This document shows positions 7,061 through 14,056 of a stretch of 21,278 nt of DNA, piece after piece (within the stretch, counting starts at the first letter, position 1; each line of letters begins with the position of its first letter). The position numbers were made by a program, and so were the translations under genes. The stretch spans positions 1 through 21,278 of the forward strand of contig CAMJXZ010000013.1 of assembly GCA_946409855.1 (NCBI GenBank), written 5' to 3'. The stretch is from an uncultured Clostridia bacterium. Lineage in GTDB: Bacteria > Bacillota > Clostridia > Christensenellales > Aristaeellaceae. The notes below the pieces were generated by a model. It did no database searches, was not told where the DNA came from, and was given only the letters and a program-made list of their open reading frames with translations.

Positions 7061-8251
7061 ATGCGGAAAAACTACCGGAAAACCCTGACCGCCTGTTATC
7101 TCGGTTTTATCACACAGGCCATCTGCGCCAATTTCGCGCCGCTGCTCTTTCTGAAATTCCACCACGATCTCGGGATCCCCCTGGGGAAGATCGCCCTGAT
7201 CCCCATGGTGTTTTTCTTTACGCAGCTGCTGGTGGACGTGTTCTGCGCCTATGTTGTGGACCTGATCGGCTACCGGCAGTGCGTGATCGTTTCGGAAATC
7301 GCCTCCGGCCTGGGGCTGGCCGGGCTGGCCGTTCTGCCCGGCCTGCTCCCGGACCCCTTTATCGGCATCCTGATCTGCGTTTTCCTGTACGCCATCGGCA
7401 GCGGGCTGATCGAGGTGCTGGTCAGCCCCATCGTGGAAGCCTGCCCCTTTGAACACAAGGACGCGGTGATGAGCCTGCTGCATTCCTTCTACTGCTGGGG
7501 CTGGGTGGGGGTGACCCTGCTGTCCACCCTCTTTTTCGCCCTGTTTTCTCTGGACCAGTGGCGGATCCTGGCCTGTCTGTGGGCGCTGATCCCGCTGTAC
7601 AACATCTTCAATTTCGCCGTCTGTCCCATCGAGCGGCTGACCGAAGAGGGAAAGGGCATGTCGGTCGGCAGCCTGTTCCGGGTGCCGCTGTTCTGGCTGG
7701 CGGTCCTGCTGATGGTCTGCGCCGGCGCGTCCGAACTGTCCATGGCGCAGTGGGCCTCCGCCTACGTGGAAGCCGCCCTGGGCTTTTCCAAAGCGGTCGG
7801 CGATCTCATCGGACCCTGCCTGTTTGCCGTGACCATGGGCGTCAGCCGGGCGCTCTACGGCAAATTCGGCCAAAAGCTGAACCTGGAAACCACCATGACC
7901 GCTTCCGCGGTCCTCTGCGTTGGCTGCTATCTGCTGGCTTCCCTGGCGGCCGCCCCGGTGCTGGGCCTGATCGGCTGTGTGTGCTGCGGGTTCTCCGTGG
8001 GACTCATGTGGCCCGGCACCATCAGCCTGGTTTCCCCCCGGCTGAAAAACGGCGGGACCGCCCTGTTCGCCATGCTGGCCATGGCCGGGGATCTGGGCGG
8101 GACCTGCGGCCCGAGCCTGGTGGGCGCGGTCACCCAGCACGCGGGGGACCGGCTGCAGGCCGGCGTCCTGGCCGGCGTCGTCTTTCCGCTGATCCTGCTG
8201 GTCGTCCTGATCTGCCTGCGCAGGAAAACCGCGGCGGATGAACAGCCCTGA
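7061..8251 (+). CDS. Major facilitator superfamily transporter
   Basis: 396 residues with about twelve hydrophobic membrane segments and a short charged C-terminal tail (CLRRKTAADEQP). It is a secondary transporter in the cytoplasmic membrane. The layout, with HSFYCWGWVGVT in the middle of the N-terminal half and WPGTISLVSPRL in the C-terminal half, resembles the FucP/GlcP-type sugar:H+ symporters (FHS family). A sugar is therefore a plausible substrate but is not proven. I chose ATG 7061 because AGAGGA lies seven bases upstream and the first membrane helix follows at once. The reading frame stays open back to 6737, but only because it runs through the repeat element, and that part has no protein-like character. 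The gene is alone in its transcript, with a leader of about 325 nt made almost entirely of stable hairpins. Confidence 0.88.
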   Translation: MRKNYRKTLTACYLGFITQAICANFAPLLFLKFHHDLGIPLGKIALIPMVFFFTQLLVDVFCAYVVDLIGYRQCVIVSEIASGLGLAGLAVLPGLLPDPFIGILICVFLYAIGSGLIEVLVSPIVEACPFEHKDAVMSLLHSFYCWGWVGVTLLSTLFFALFSLDQWRILACLWALIPLYNIFNFAVCPIERLTEEGKGMSVGSLFRVPLFWLAVLLMVCAGASELSMAQWASAYVEAALGFSKAVGDLIGPCLFAVTMGVSRALYGKFGQKLNLETTMTASAVLCVGCYLLASLAAAPVLGLIGCVCCGFSVGLMWPGTISLVSPRLKNGGTALFAMLAMAGDLGGTCGPSLVGAVTQHAGDRLQAGVLAGVVFPLILLVVLICLRRKTAADEQP

Positions 8252-8279
8252 TCACGGCCGCCGGCCCGCCAAAAACACC

Positions 8280-8304
8280 CGCGCCCGCCAATTTGGCGGG
8301 CGCG
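8280..8304. terminator. Terminator between convergent genes
   Basis: A 10-bp stem, CGCGCCCGCC (8280-8289) with GGCGGGCGCG (8295-8304), can extend by two A-T pairs. On the minus strand it is followed by GGTGTTTTT, so it is best placed to end the SH3 gene at 8341-9126. On the plus strand the T tract is poor, but the stem may also slow transcription from the MFS gene. Confidence 0.75.
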
Positions 8305-8340
8305 GACGCTTCTGTTATTTGCTTTTGTCCGATCGGACCA

Positions 8341-9126
8341 TCAGGCCTTGTCGATGCTCAGAACGTTCCTGGCAACGTAGCCGTAGGTATTGCCGACCTT
8401 GACATAGGACCAGGTGCTGCCGGTATGGAACACGGTCACCTTGGCGCCGACCTTCATGGTCGCCAGCGTCCTGCCGGTACCGGTGGAGCCGGTGTACAGC
8501 TTGTAGTTGCCGTTGGCGACGCGCTTGACGGTGGCGGCGCGGGCCCTGGTGTTGGTCAGGGTCACGTAATCCGCCCCTACGTAACCGGACATTTTGCCGG
8601 TGGTGATGTACATGGTGTTGCCCTGGCGGCTCAGCACGGAAACCGTGGTGCGGGTCTTCAGCGTCCCGACAACCTTGGAGCCGGAGCTGGCGGTGGACCG
8701 CACATTGACCTGCCGGGTGATCATCGCCCGCACGGTGTCATTGTTCCTGCGGACGGGGCCGTTCAGGCTGCCGGTGGTTGTGCCGGTGGTCGGCTTGGTC
8801 GTGGCAGCGGTCGGCTTGGTGGTCGTCGAGGTCGGCTTGGTCGCGGTGCTGCCGGAAACGGGCCTGAGGTATTCACCCCACATATAGCCTTCCCGGGTGC
8901 CGATCCTCACTTTGTACCACTGTCCGTTGTACGGACCGCCCAGCACGGTTACCTTCGTGCCACGGTTGTACTGTCCGATTTCAGTGCCGTGAGAATACCA
9001 GTCGCGCAGACGGACAAAATCCCCGGTCACTTCCATCTGGGTTTCCGCGAAGGAGACTACCGGCAGCATGGCGGCCAGCATGGCCACCAGCACCAGCATG
9101 GAAATCACACGCATCGTCTTTTTCAT
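8341..9126 (-). CDS. Secreted triple SH3b-domain protein
   Basis: 261 residues. The signal peptide is residues 1-27 (MKKTMRVISMLVLVAMLAAM onward, cleavage after SFA). Three SH3b barrels follow: about 30-90 (VRLRDWYSHGTEIG to GYMWGEYLRPV), about 135-185 (VNVRSTASSGSKVVGTLKTR to GYVGADYVTL), and about 200-258 (YKLYTGSTGTGRTLATMKVG to GYVARNVLSI). A Thr/Lys/Pro linker with repeated TTKPT units separates the first two and probably spans the wall. SH3b domains of this kind usually bind peptidoglycan or other wall polymers; no catalytic domain is attached. ATG 9126 is chosen because the signal peptide starts there. A GGGGGTG ribosome site lies about ten bases upstream. It is a single-gene unit with its own promoter at 9227. 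Confidence 0.88.
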   Translation of the reverse strand: MKKTMRVISMLVLVAMLAAMLPVVSFAETQMEVTGDFVRLRDWYSHGTEIGQYNRGTKVTVLGGPYNGQWYKVRIGTREGYMWGEYLRPVSGSTATKPTSTTTKPTAATTKPTTGTTTGSLNGPVRRNNDTVRAMITRQVNVRSTASSGSKVVGTLKTRTTVSVLSRQGNTMYITTGKMSGYVGADYVTLTNTRARAATVKRVANGNYKLYTGSTGTGRTLATMKVGAKVTVFHTGSTWSYVKVGNTYGYVARNVLSIDKA

Positions 9127-9226
9127 TTGGTTTGCACCCCCATCAATTACTGTTCGGTAAAGCCGGGCTGCTGCCCGGCCTTTTGCAGCAAGTTCAATCA
9201 AAGCAATATACAATTACCCGTTACTT

Positions 9227-9255
9227 AATATACACCATTTTCAAGCGTTTTTCAA
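9227..9255 (-). promoter_or_regulatory. Sigma-A promoter for the triple SH3b gene
   Basis: On the minus strand, TTGAAA (9255-9250), a 17-base spacer and TATATT (9232-9227), about 100 bases before the ATG at 9126. Confidence 0.75.
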
Positions 9256-9765
9256 TGCTTTGTCCCTTCTCAAATGTTTCACATTCCATAAGATTGTATT
9301 ACAATTTCGTAACAATTTGGTGCTTCCCTCCTTCCTCTTTTCTCGTCCCTGTTCTCCTGAAGAATACGGTTTTTCATTGTTTTCGCCGCTGTTTGGGTCT
9401 TTTTCTCCCCTCCGTTCAGAAAGCCTTCCGTTCATAAAATACTGAGATTTGATAACGGGATTGTTAAGAAATTCCGCAATCATGTCCTTTTTGTTTCGGA
9501 TTCTTCCGGCCGTTCCTTTTCCCGTTTTTGGATAATGACCGGTTTCCTCTTGTGCGGCAGGCGTTTTCGTTCTTTTTGCGGCCCGGCGTTTTGTTACGCG
9601 TCCGTGACTTTTTCTTTACATGCCCGGAACGGTCCGGATTTGTTTCCCGTATGTTTTACCGCCCGGTTCCTTTCGGTGTCCTCATGATACACCCGCCGGG
9701 CCCGCATCCTGTGAACCGCGTTTTCCCCATTCCCGCCCCCGCCGGCAGCCGGGTCCAGTGGGCAC
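9256..9765. other. AT-richer intergenic region without a recognised gene
   Basis: About 500 bases between two divergent transcription units. It is markedly richer in A and T than its surroundings up to about 9540, then returns to high GC. Short open frames here have no ribosome site and no protein-like composition. I see no tRNA, repeat module or strong hairpin in it. Confidence 0.5.
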
Positions 9766-9794
9766 TTGAAAAAGCCGCCTGCCGCTGGTATAAT
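9766..9794 (+). promoter_or_regulatory. Sigma-A promoter for the HTH-like gene
   Basis: TTGAAA (9766-9771), a 17-base spacer and a perfect TATAAT (9789-9794), giving a leader of about 40 nt before the ATG at 9839. Confidence 0.85.
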
Positions 9795-9838
9795 GGACGC
9801 GGGAAGCGGGAGAACGCCGCTTATCCCGAAAGGAGCGC

Positions 9839-10240
9839 ATGATGAAGGATCAGCCTGACAGTCATCGGGGAAAACCCGCTTTTCTCGCCTCGGCGGACAG
9901 CGCCCTGAACCGGACGGACGCCATGCTGCGGGTCATGGAGGATCCCGTCCCGGCGAAAGCCAGCTTTTATTCCCAGCAGGAGATCGCTTTCAGCGACGCG
10001 ATGCACACCATCGTACAGGCTTTGCGGGCCGTTTATGATACCGGCATTTCCCGCAAGCAGCTCCGCAGGGAAAGCGGGCTGAACAAGAAGGCCTTCCGCC
10101 AGGTGGAGGAGCTGGACCCGGACGCCCGCCTGGGAGACGTGCTGAGCGTCCTCGCCGTCGCCCACAAGACCCTGGCCGTGGTGGACCTGCCGGACAGAAC
10201 GGACACCCCGGCGGACCGGCCCGAAAAACAGCACGCCTGA
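9839..10240 (+). CDS. Small HTH-like (XRE/antitoxin-type) protein
   Basis: 133 residues, cytoplasmic. Residues about 60-118 look like a helix-turn-helix of the XRE/HigA class: a helix (AMHTIVQALRAVYDTG), ISRKQLRRESGLNKKAFRQV in place of the usual recognition region, then a helix around RLGDVLSVLAVAHKTLAVVD matching the C-terminal end of such domains. The recognition helix departs from consensus, so DNA binding is likely but not certain. The N-terminal 45 residues are polar and the C-terminus is probably disordered. AGGAG lies just before two tandem ATG codons (9839 and 9842). It has its own promoter and terminator, with no partner toxin gene next to it. It could be a stand-alone regulator or an orphan antitoxin. 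Confidence 0.65.
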   Translation: MMKDQPDSHRGKPAFLASADSALNRTDAMLRVMEDPVPAKASFYSQQEIAFSDAMHTIVQALRAVYDTGISRKQLRRESGLNKKAFRQVEELDPDARLGDVLSVLAVAHKTLAVVDLPDRTDTPADRPEKQHA

Positions 10241-10242
10241 AG

Positions 10243-10276
10243 CGGCCGCCGAAACCCGGCGGGCCGGAGGTTTTTT
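10243..10276 (+). terminator. Intrinsic terminator of the HTH-like gene
   Basis: GGCCGCCG pairs with CGGCGGGCC, with one bulged base, three bases past the stop. GGAGG and a six-T tract (10271-10276) follow. Confidence 0.75.
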
Positions 10277-10295
10277 CTTCCTGTATACAGCAAAG

Positions 10296-10335
10296 CAGCA
10301 GCCGCGGACCGTCGTGATCCGCGGCTGCTGTTTTT
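10296..10335. terminator. Second hairpin between convergent transcripts
   Basis: A 13-bp perfect stem, CAGCAGCCGCGGA (10296-10308) with TCCGCGGCTGCTG (10318-10330), has a 9-base loop. Five T residues follow on the plus strand (10331-10335). On the minus strand it lies about 30 bases past the thrS stop and probably helps end that transcript too, although its T tract on that side is weak. Confidence 0.75.
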
Positions 10336-10362
10336 CTGTCCGGTTTGACCCGGGGGATTCTC

Positions 10363-12135
10363 TTACTCTGCTTTGGTCAGAAGTTCCAGGGAATGCTCCC
10401 GGTTCATCTTTTCGCACATGGCCAGGAACGCGTCCACCGGCACGCCGTGCAGCTGTTCCTTGACGCCGCGGACCGTGACGGACACCGTCCCCGTCTCCGC
10501 TTCCTTGTTGCCCAGCACCAGGATATAGGGATCCTTGTACTTCTTATAGGCCTTGATCTTCTCGTTCATGTTCTTGTCCGCATAATCGGCTTCCACGCGG
10601 ATGCCGGCGCGGATCAGCTTTTCGGCCACCTGCGCGGCGTACCCGTTGTTTTCCACCCGAATGGGCACGACCGCCACCTGATAGGGGTTCATCCAGAAGG
10701 GGAACGCGCCCTTGAAGTGCTCGATGGCGATGCCGATGAAGCGCTCGAAGGAGCCCAGGATCGCGCGGTGGATCATCACGGGGCGCTTCTGGGTGCCGTC
10801 GCTGGCGGCGTACTTCATGTCGAAGTTCAGGGGCAGCTGGAAGTCCAGCTGGATGGTGCCCATCTGCCATTCGCGGCCCAGGGCGTCCTTCATCTTCAGG
10901 TCGATCTTCGGGCCGTAGAACGCACCGTCGCCCTCGTTGATCTCAAAGTTGCCTTCGCCGTAGACCTCCAGGAGGATGTTCTTTAAGTCTTCCTCCGCCC
11001 GGTTCCACACTTCGATATCGCCCATGTAATCGTCCGGGCGCGTGGACAGCTCGGCGGCATAGGTGAGGCCGAAGGTGTTGTAGATTTCCGTGGCGATGGA
11101 CATGATGTCCTTGATCTCATCGGCGATCTGCTCTTCGGTGACCAGGATGTGCGCGTCATCCTGATGGAATTCCTGCACGCGGAACAGGCCGTTCAGCTCG
11201 CCGCTCTTTTCCTTGCGGTGAATCACGTCCACCTGGTTGATGCGGAAGGGGAGGTCCCGGTAGGAGCGGCCCTTGTTCATGAAGACCTTGATGGCGTTGG
11301 GGCAGTTCATGGGCTTGAGGGCCATGGTTTCGGGGCTGTCCAGCGTCTCGCCGGGCAGGATGAACATGCCGTCCATATAGTGGTCCCAGTGGCCGGAGGT
11401 CACCCAGAGCTCCTTCTTGGAAAGCACCGGGCCGGAGATCTCCTGATAGCCGTGCTGCTCATGGATGTTCCGCCAGAAGGAGAGCAGGGCGTTGTACATC
11501 TTCCAGCCGCGGGGCAGCCAGTAGGGCATGCCGGGGGCGGTGGAATCCATCATGAACAGATCCAGCTGGGGACCCAGCTTTTTATGATCCCTCTCCAGCG
11601 CTTCCTGGATGAGGGCCTTGTGGGCCTTGAGCTCGTCCCGGTTCGGGAAAGCCCAGACATAGATGCGCTGGAGCATGTCGTTGTGCTCGTTGCCGCGCCA
11701 GTAGGCGCCGGACAGGGCGTGGATCTCAAACGCGGCGCTCATCAGTTCCTGGCTGTTTTCCACGTGCGGGCCGCGGCAAAGATCGACAAAATCGTCGCCC
11801 GTCCAGTAAATGGTGATGACCTCGTCCGCCGGCAATTCCTCAATCAGCTCGGTCTTGTATTTCTGACCCTGGAAGAGGGCCAGCGCTTCGTCGCGGGAAA
11901 CTTCCTTGCGGACCCAGGCTTCCCGGCGCTTGATGATTTCCCGCATCTTTTCCTCGATCTTCGGGAAATCCTCCTGGGTGACGGACGCGGGCAGCAGGAA
12001 ATCGTAATACAGCCCGTCCGCGATCTGCGGCCCGATGGCGTACTGAACGGTCTTTCCGTACAGCTCGATGACAGCCTTGGCCAGGATGTGGGCCAGGGAA
12101 TGCCGGTACACACTGAGATACTGTTCCTTATCCAT
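10363..12135 (-). CDS. thrS: Threonine--tRNA ligase lacking the TGS domain
   Basis: Charges tRNA-Thr in the cytoplasm and removes Ser from mischarged tRNA. It has 590 residues against about 640 usual. The protein opens directly in the editing domain with HSLAHILA (the HxxxH zinc motif) and DLCRGPH, so the N-terminal TGS domain is absent. The catalytic core has GWKMYNALLSFWR (motif 1 region), MNCPNA with a zinc-ligand Cys, RVQEFHQDDAHI (motif 2), and HRAILGSFERFIG (motif 3). The C-terminal anticodon-binding domain starts near PYQVAVVPIRVENN. The start is secure: AAGGAGG lies eight bases before ATG 12135, so the missing domain is not a start-choice artefact. The transcript has its own promoter (12243-12272) and a leader of about 100 nt without T-box hallmarks. 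The gene is convergent with the HTH-like gene. Confidence 0.95.
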   Translation of the reverse strand: MDKEQYLSVYRHSLAHILAKAVIELYGKTVQYAIGPQIADGLYYDFLLPASVTQEDFPKIEEKMREIIKRREAWVRKEVSRDEALALFQGQKYKTELIEELPADEVITIYWTGDDFVDLCRGPHVENSQELMSAAFEIHALSGAYWRGNEHNDMLQRIYVWAFPNRDELKAHKALIQEALERDHKKLGPQLDLFMMDSTAPGMPYWLPRGWKMYNALLSFWRNIHEQHGYQEISGPVLSKKELWVTSGHWDHYMDGMFILPGETLDSPETMALKPMNCPNAIKVFMNKGRSYRDLPFRINQVDVIHRKEKSGELNGLFRVQEFHQDDAHILVTEEQIADEIKDIMSIATEIYNTFGLTYAAELSTRPDDYMGDIEVWNRAEEDLKNILLEVYGEGNFEINEGDGAFYGPKIDLKMKDALGREWQMGTIQLDFQLPLNFDMKYAASDGTQKRPVMIHRAILGSFERFIGIAIEHFKGAFPFWMNPYQVAVVPIRVENNGYAAQVAEKLIRAGIRVEADYADKNMNEKIKAYKKYKDPYILVLGNKEAETGTVSVTVRGVKEQLHGVPVDAFLAMCEKMNREHSLELLTKAE

Positions 12136-12242
12136 AGATAAAACCTCCTTGCGGGACTTGCTGCCCCGTTTTTACGCGGCTACCGGCCGCATAATTTTCC
12201 GGCGTCCGCGGCGTTTTCTGGCCGCCGGCCGGTTAACTAAAT

Positions 12243-12272
12243 ATTATAGTGCCGGTTCAGGATATTTGTCAA
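12243..12272 (-). promoter_or_regulatory. Sigma-A promoter for thrS
   Basis: On the minus strand, a perfect TTGACA (12272-12267), an 18-base spacer and a perfect TATAAT (12248-12243). The leader is about 100 nt and holds a small hairpin, GCGGC/GCCGC, with no following T tract. Confidence 0.88.
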
Positions 12273-12338
12273 TCGCCGGATTTCCCGTTTTTCCGGCGTC
12301 CGGAAAGAAAATTCCTGCGTATTTTCTGAAAATGGCTG

Positions 12339-12367
12339 TTGCGGCGCGGCAAAAAATAGTGTATAAT
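12339..12367 (+). promoter_or_regulatory. Sigma-A promoter for the ireB-ruvX operon
   Basis: TTGCGG (12339-12344), a 17-base spacer and a perfect TATAAT (12362-12367), about 37 bases before the GTG start of ireB. Confidence 0.75.
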
Positions 12368-12403
12368 GTGAACAGAACGTGAACAGGAAGGGGATGATCT
12401 CCC

Positions 12404-12667
12404 GTGTCTCAGATGAACGGCACCACCAAATTCACCCGGTTTACCGAAGGCCAGGAGACAGCTTCGGTCATTCTGTCCCATGTATACGGCGCGCTGGAAG
12501 CGAAGGGGTACGACCCCATCACCCAGCTGACCGGTTTCATCCTGACCGGAGACCCGACCTACATCACCAGCTACAACAACGCCCGCAGCCTCATCTGCCG
12601 GCTGGAGCGGGACGAGATCCTGGAAGAGCTGGTCCGTTACTACGTTCAGGGGAACTTTTCCCACTGA
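12404..12667 (+). CDS. ireB: IreB-family regulatory phosphoprotein (UPF0297)
   Basis: 87 residues. Family hallmarks are clear: VYGALEAKGYDPITQLTGFI, SGDPxY-like TGDPTYITSYNNAR, and the C-terminal RDEILEELVRYYVQG. In enterococci the homologue is a target of the IreK Ser/Thr kinase in cell-envelope stress; that role is transferred from the family. The likely start is GTG 12404, after an AGGAAGGGG-type site somewhat distant from it. ATG 12413 is possible and would shorten it by three residues. Its stop TGA overlaps the ruvX ATG by one base (TGATG), which implies translational coupling. The order ireB, ruvX, DUF1292 is conserved in Firmicutes. Confidence 0.93.
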   Translation: MSQMNGTTKFTRFTEGQETASVILSHVYGALEAKGYDPITQLTGFILTGDPTYITSYNNARSLICRLERDEILEELVRYYVQGNFSH

Positions 12668-13428
12668 TGGGCCGCGTACTGGGCCTGGATGTGGGGGATA
12701 AACGCATCGGCGTCGCCCTGAGCGACGAAACCCGGCTGATCGCCTCGCCCTACTGCGTGATCCACACCGTGGGCTGGGGGCCGGACAGCCGGAAGATCGC
12801 GGACATCATGCGGGAAACCGGCGCGGAGCTGATCGTCAGCGGCCTGCCCTGCAACATGGACGGCAGCATCGGCTTCCAGGCGAAAAAGGTGCAGGACTTT
12901 ATGGCCGTGGTGGAAAAGCTCGGCTGGCCGGTGGAATGGATCGACGAACGGCTGACCACCGTCTCCGCCCAGCGGGCGCTGATCGAAGGCGGCGTGCGCC
13001 GGGAGGACCGCCGCGAACAGGTCGACAAGGTCGCCGCCGCGGTGATCCTGCAGGCCTGGCTGGATCTGAAACGCAATACCAACCAACCAAACGAAAAGGA
13101 GCAACCCATGGCTGACAACGAAAAGAATCTGCCGATGGACGGGGAAGGCGAAAACGAACTGCCCGAAATCATCGAACTGACCGACGAAGACGGCACGGTC
13201 ACCCGGTTCGAATATATGACCACCATCGATTACGAGGGGGATCTCTACGTCGCCCTGATGCTGGCCGAGGACGAAGAGGAAGAGGACGAGGAAGGCAACG
13301 TGGTCATCCTCAAGATCGAACAGGACGAAAACGGCGAGGACATCTACGTCTCCATCGAGGACGACAGCCTGGCCGACGCCGTGTTCCAGAAGTTCCTGGA
13401 AATGGTGGACGAGGCCGACTTCGAGTGA
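12667..13428 (+). CDS. ruvX: RuvX/YqgF Holliday-junction resolvase fused in frame to a DUF1292 domain
   Basis: 253 residues if read through. Residues 1-138 are a complete YqgF/RuvX domain of the RNase H fold: MGRVLGLDVGDKRIGVALSD with the first acidic residue, IVSGLPCNMDGSIG, WIDERLTTVSAQ, and DKVAAAVILQAWL with the last conserved acid. This family processes Holliday junctions or pre-16S rRNA ends. The frame then continues, without a stop, through a polar linker (RNTNQPNEKEQP) into an acidic DUF1292 domain (ELTDEDGTVTRFEYMTTI, a run of Glu/Asp, and an FQKFLEMVDEADFE end). In most Firmicutes these are two adjacent genes. Here an AAAAGGAG site and ATG 13108 remain at the junction, so a separate DUF1292 protein may also be made. 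The start overlaps the ireB stop. A terminator follows. Confidence 0.88.
   Translation: MGRVLGLDVGDKRIGVALSDETRLIASPYCVIHTVGWGPDSRKIADIMRETGAELIVSGLPCNMDGSIGFQAKKVQDFMAVVEKLGWPVEWIDERLTTVSAQRALIEGGVRREDRREQVDKVAAAVILQAWLDLKRNTNQPNEKEQPMADNEKNLPMDGEGENELPEIIELTDEDGTVTRFEYMTTIDYEGDLYVALMLAEDEEEEDEEGNVVILKIEQDENGEDIYVSIEDDSLADAVFQKFLEMVDEADFE
13108..13428 (+). CDS. DUF1292 (YrzB-like) protein from an internal start
   Basis: 106 residues, very acidic, function unknown. It is the third member of the conserved ireB, ruvX, DUF1292 set. A good AAAAGGAG site seven bases before ATG 13108 argues that it is also translated alone, although no stop codon separates it from ruvX upstream. Whether the fused form, the free form or both exist cannot be told from sequence. 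Confidence 0.6.
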   Translation: MADNEKNLPMDGEGENELPEIIELTDEDGTVTRFEYMTTIDYEGDLYVALMLAEDEEEEDEEGNVVILKIEQDENGEDIYVSIEDDSLADAVFQKFLEMVDEADFE

Positions 13429-13445
13429 CCTCTGCCCGACGCTTC

Positions 13446-13480
13446 AAAAACCGTTTTCCGGTTTCCCGGAAACGGTTTTT
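13446..13480 (+). terminator. Intrinsic terminator of the ireB-ruvX operon
   Basis: AAAAACCGTTTTCCGG (13446-13461) pairs with CCGGAAACGGTTTTT (13466-13480) with one bulged A. The stem ends in a five-T run and lies about 18 bases past the stop. The A/T arms may let it work in both directions. Confidence 0.85.
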
Positions 13481-13489
13481 GTAATAGAA

Positions 13490-13776
13490 CGCAAGGGGGT
13501 CTTGCGACCCCCTTGCGAGAACCCCCAACAGCTTTGCCTGTCGTCCCTTCGGGACTCCCGGGCGGCAAAGCTGCAAGGTAGCCCAGGGCCTGCCGGCCCG
13601 TTATTCGCTGAAATGGAGCCACCGGCTCCATTTCCGGGCGCGAATAACCCCGCAACGTACATGCCGCTGCTGCGGATTTTAAGTAGAGGGTCACTTCATG
13701 CCGGGGCCTACCGGCCCGCTGTTCGGTAAGAACAGGCCACTGGCCTGTTCTTCGGGCCCTCACAGCCCCCCTCTAC
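13490..13776 (+). repeat. Modular multi-hairpin element, copy B, with nested modules
   Basis: H1: CGCAAGGGGGT (13490-13500) with ACCCCCTTGCG (13507-13517). H2: CAGCTTTGCC (13529-13538) with GGCAAAGCTG (13564-13573), enclosing GTCCC/GGGAC (13543-13547 and 13551-13555). H3: GTTATTCG (13600-13607) with CGAATAAC (13641-13648). The linker GTACATGCCGCTGCTGCGG follows, then H4: GTAGAGGG (13683-13690) with CCCTCTAC (13769-13776). Unlike copy A, a second hairpin module overlaps H3 (13585-13640) and another sits inside the H4 loop (13702-13759). That module reads GGGCCTGCCGGCCC, then a stem such as AAATGGAGCC/GGCTCCATTT. There is no gene in this region. Confidence 0.85.
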
Positions 13777-13792
13777 ACTCCCCTCGCCACGA

Positions 13793-13883
13793 ACAGACCG
13801 ACGCGAAGCCCTGCCGCCTCCGGTCAGCTGCGCTGATCCGGCGAATAAATCGCCGGACGGACACGGTCTTCGTGTCGCTCTGT
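13793..13883. repeat. Branched inverted-repeat structure
   Basis: Outer arms ACAGACCGACGCGAAG (13793-13808) and CTTCGTGTCGCTCTGT (13868-13883) pair at 14 of 16 positions. They enclose two further hairpins: TCAGC/GCTGA (within CCGG flanks, about 13821-13840) and CCGGCGA/TCGCCGG (about 13838-13856). The TCAGCTGCGCTGA hairpin also occurs in the repeat at 15789. No T tract follows. Function unknown. Confidence 0.65.
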
Positions 13884-13984
13884 CCCCATCATATCTCCCT
13901 CACATCTTGACTTTCCCCTTCTTTGCCTGCCCCGTGAACAGTGACAAAACGTAACATTTCCTTCACAGATTTGTCATCATAAGA

Positions 13985-14013
13985 TTGACAGCGGTTCCGG
14001 ACGGGTTTATAAT
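13985..14013 (+). promoter_or_regulatory. Consensus sigma-A promoter for the large secreted protein
   Basis: A perfect TTGACA (13985-13990), a 17-base spacer and a perfect TATAAT (14008-14013), about 43 bases before ATG 14057. This is the best consensus promoter in the window and suggests high expression. Confidence 0.92.
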
Positions 14014-14056
14014 GGAAAGTGATTCATCAGGATCACAAAAAGAGAGGTACAGAAAG

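Noticed and set aside
6887..8140. Minus-strand open frame of over 400 codons opposite the MFS gene
   Set aside because: Its composition is rich in Gln, Gly, His and Asp, typical of antisense to membrane helices; it also runs into the repeat element.
11149..12141. Plus-strand open frame opposite thrS
   Set aside because: Antisense shadow of a well-conserved synthetase; no ribosome site or recognisable domain.
12136..12240. T-box riboswitch before thrS
   Set aside because: The leader is too short and has no visible antiterminator or terminator pair.
13490..13776. CRISPR array
   Set aside because: The repeats are internally palindromic, differ in sequence and have no regular spacer length; no cas genes are near.
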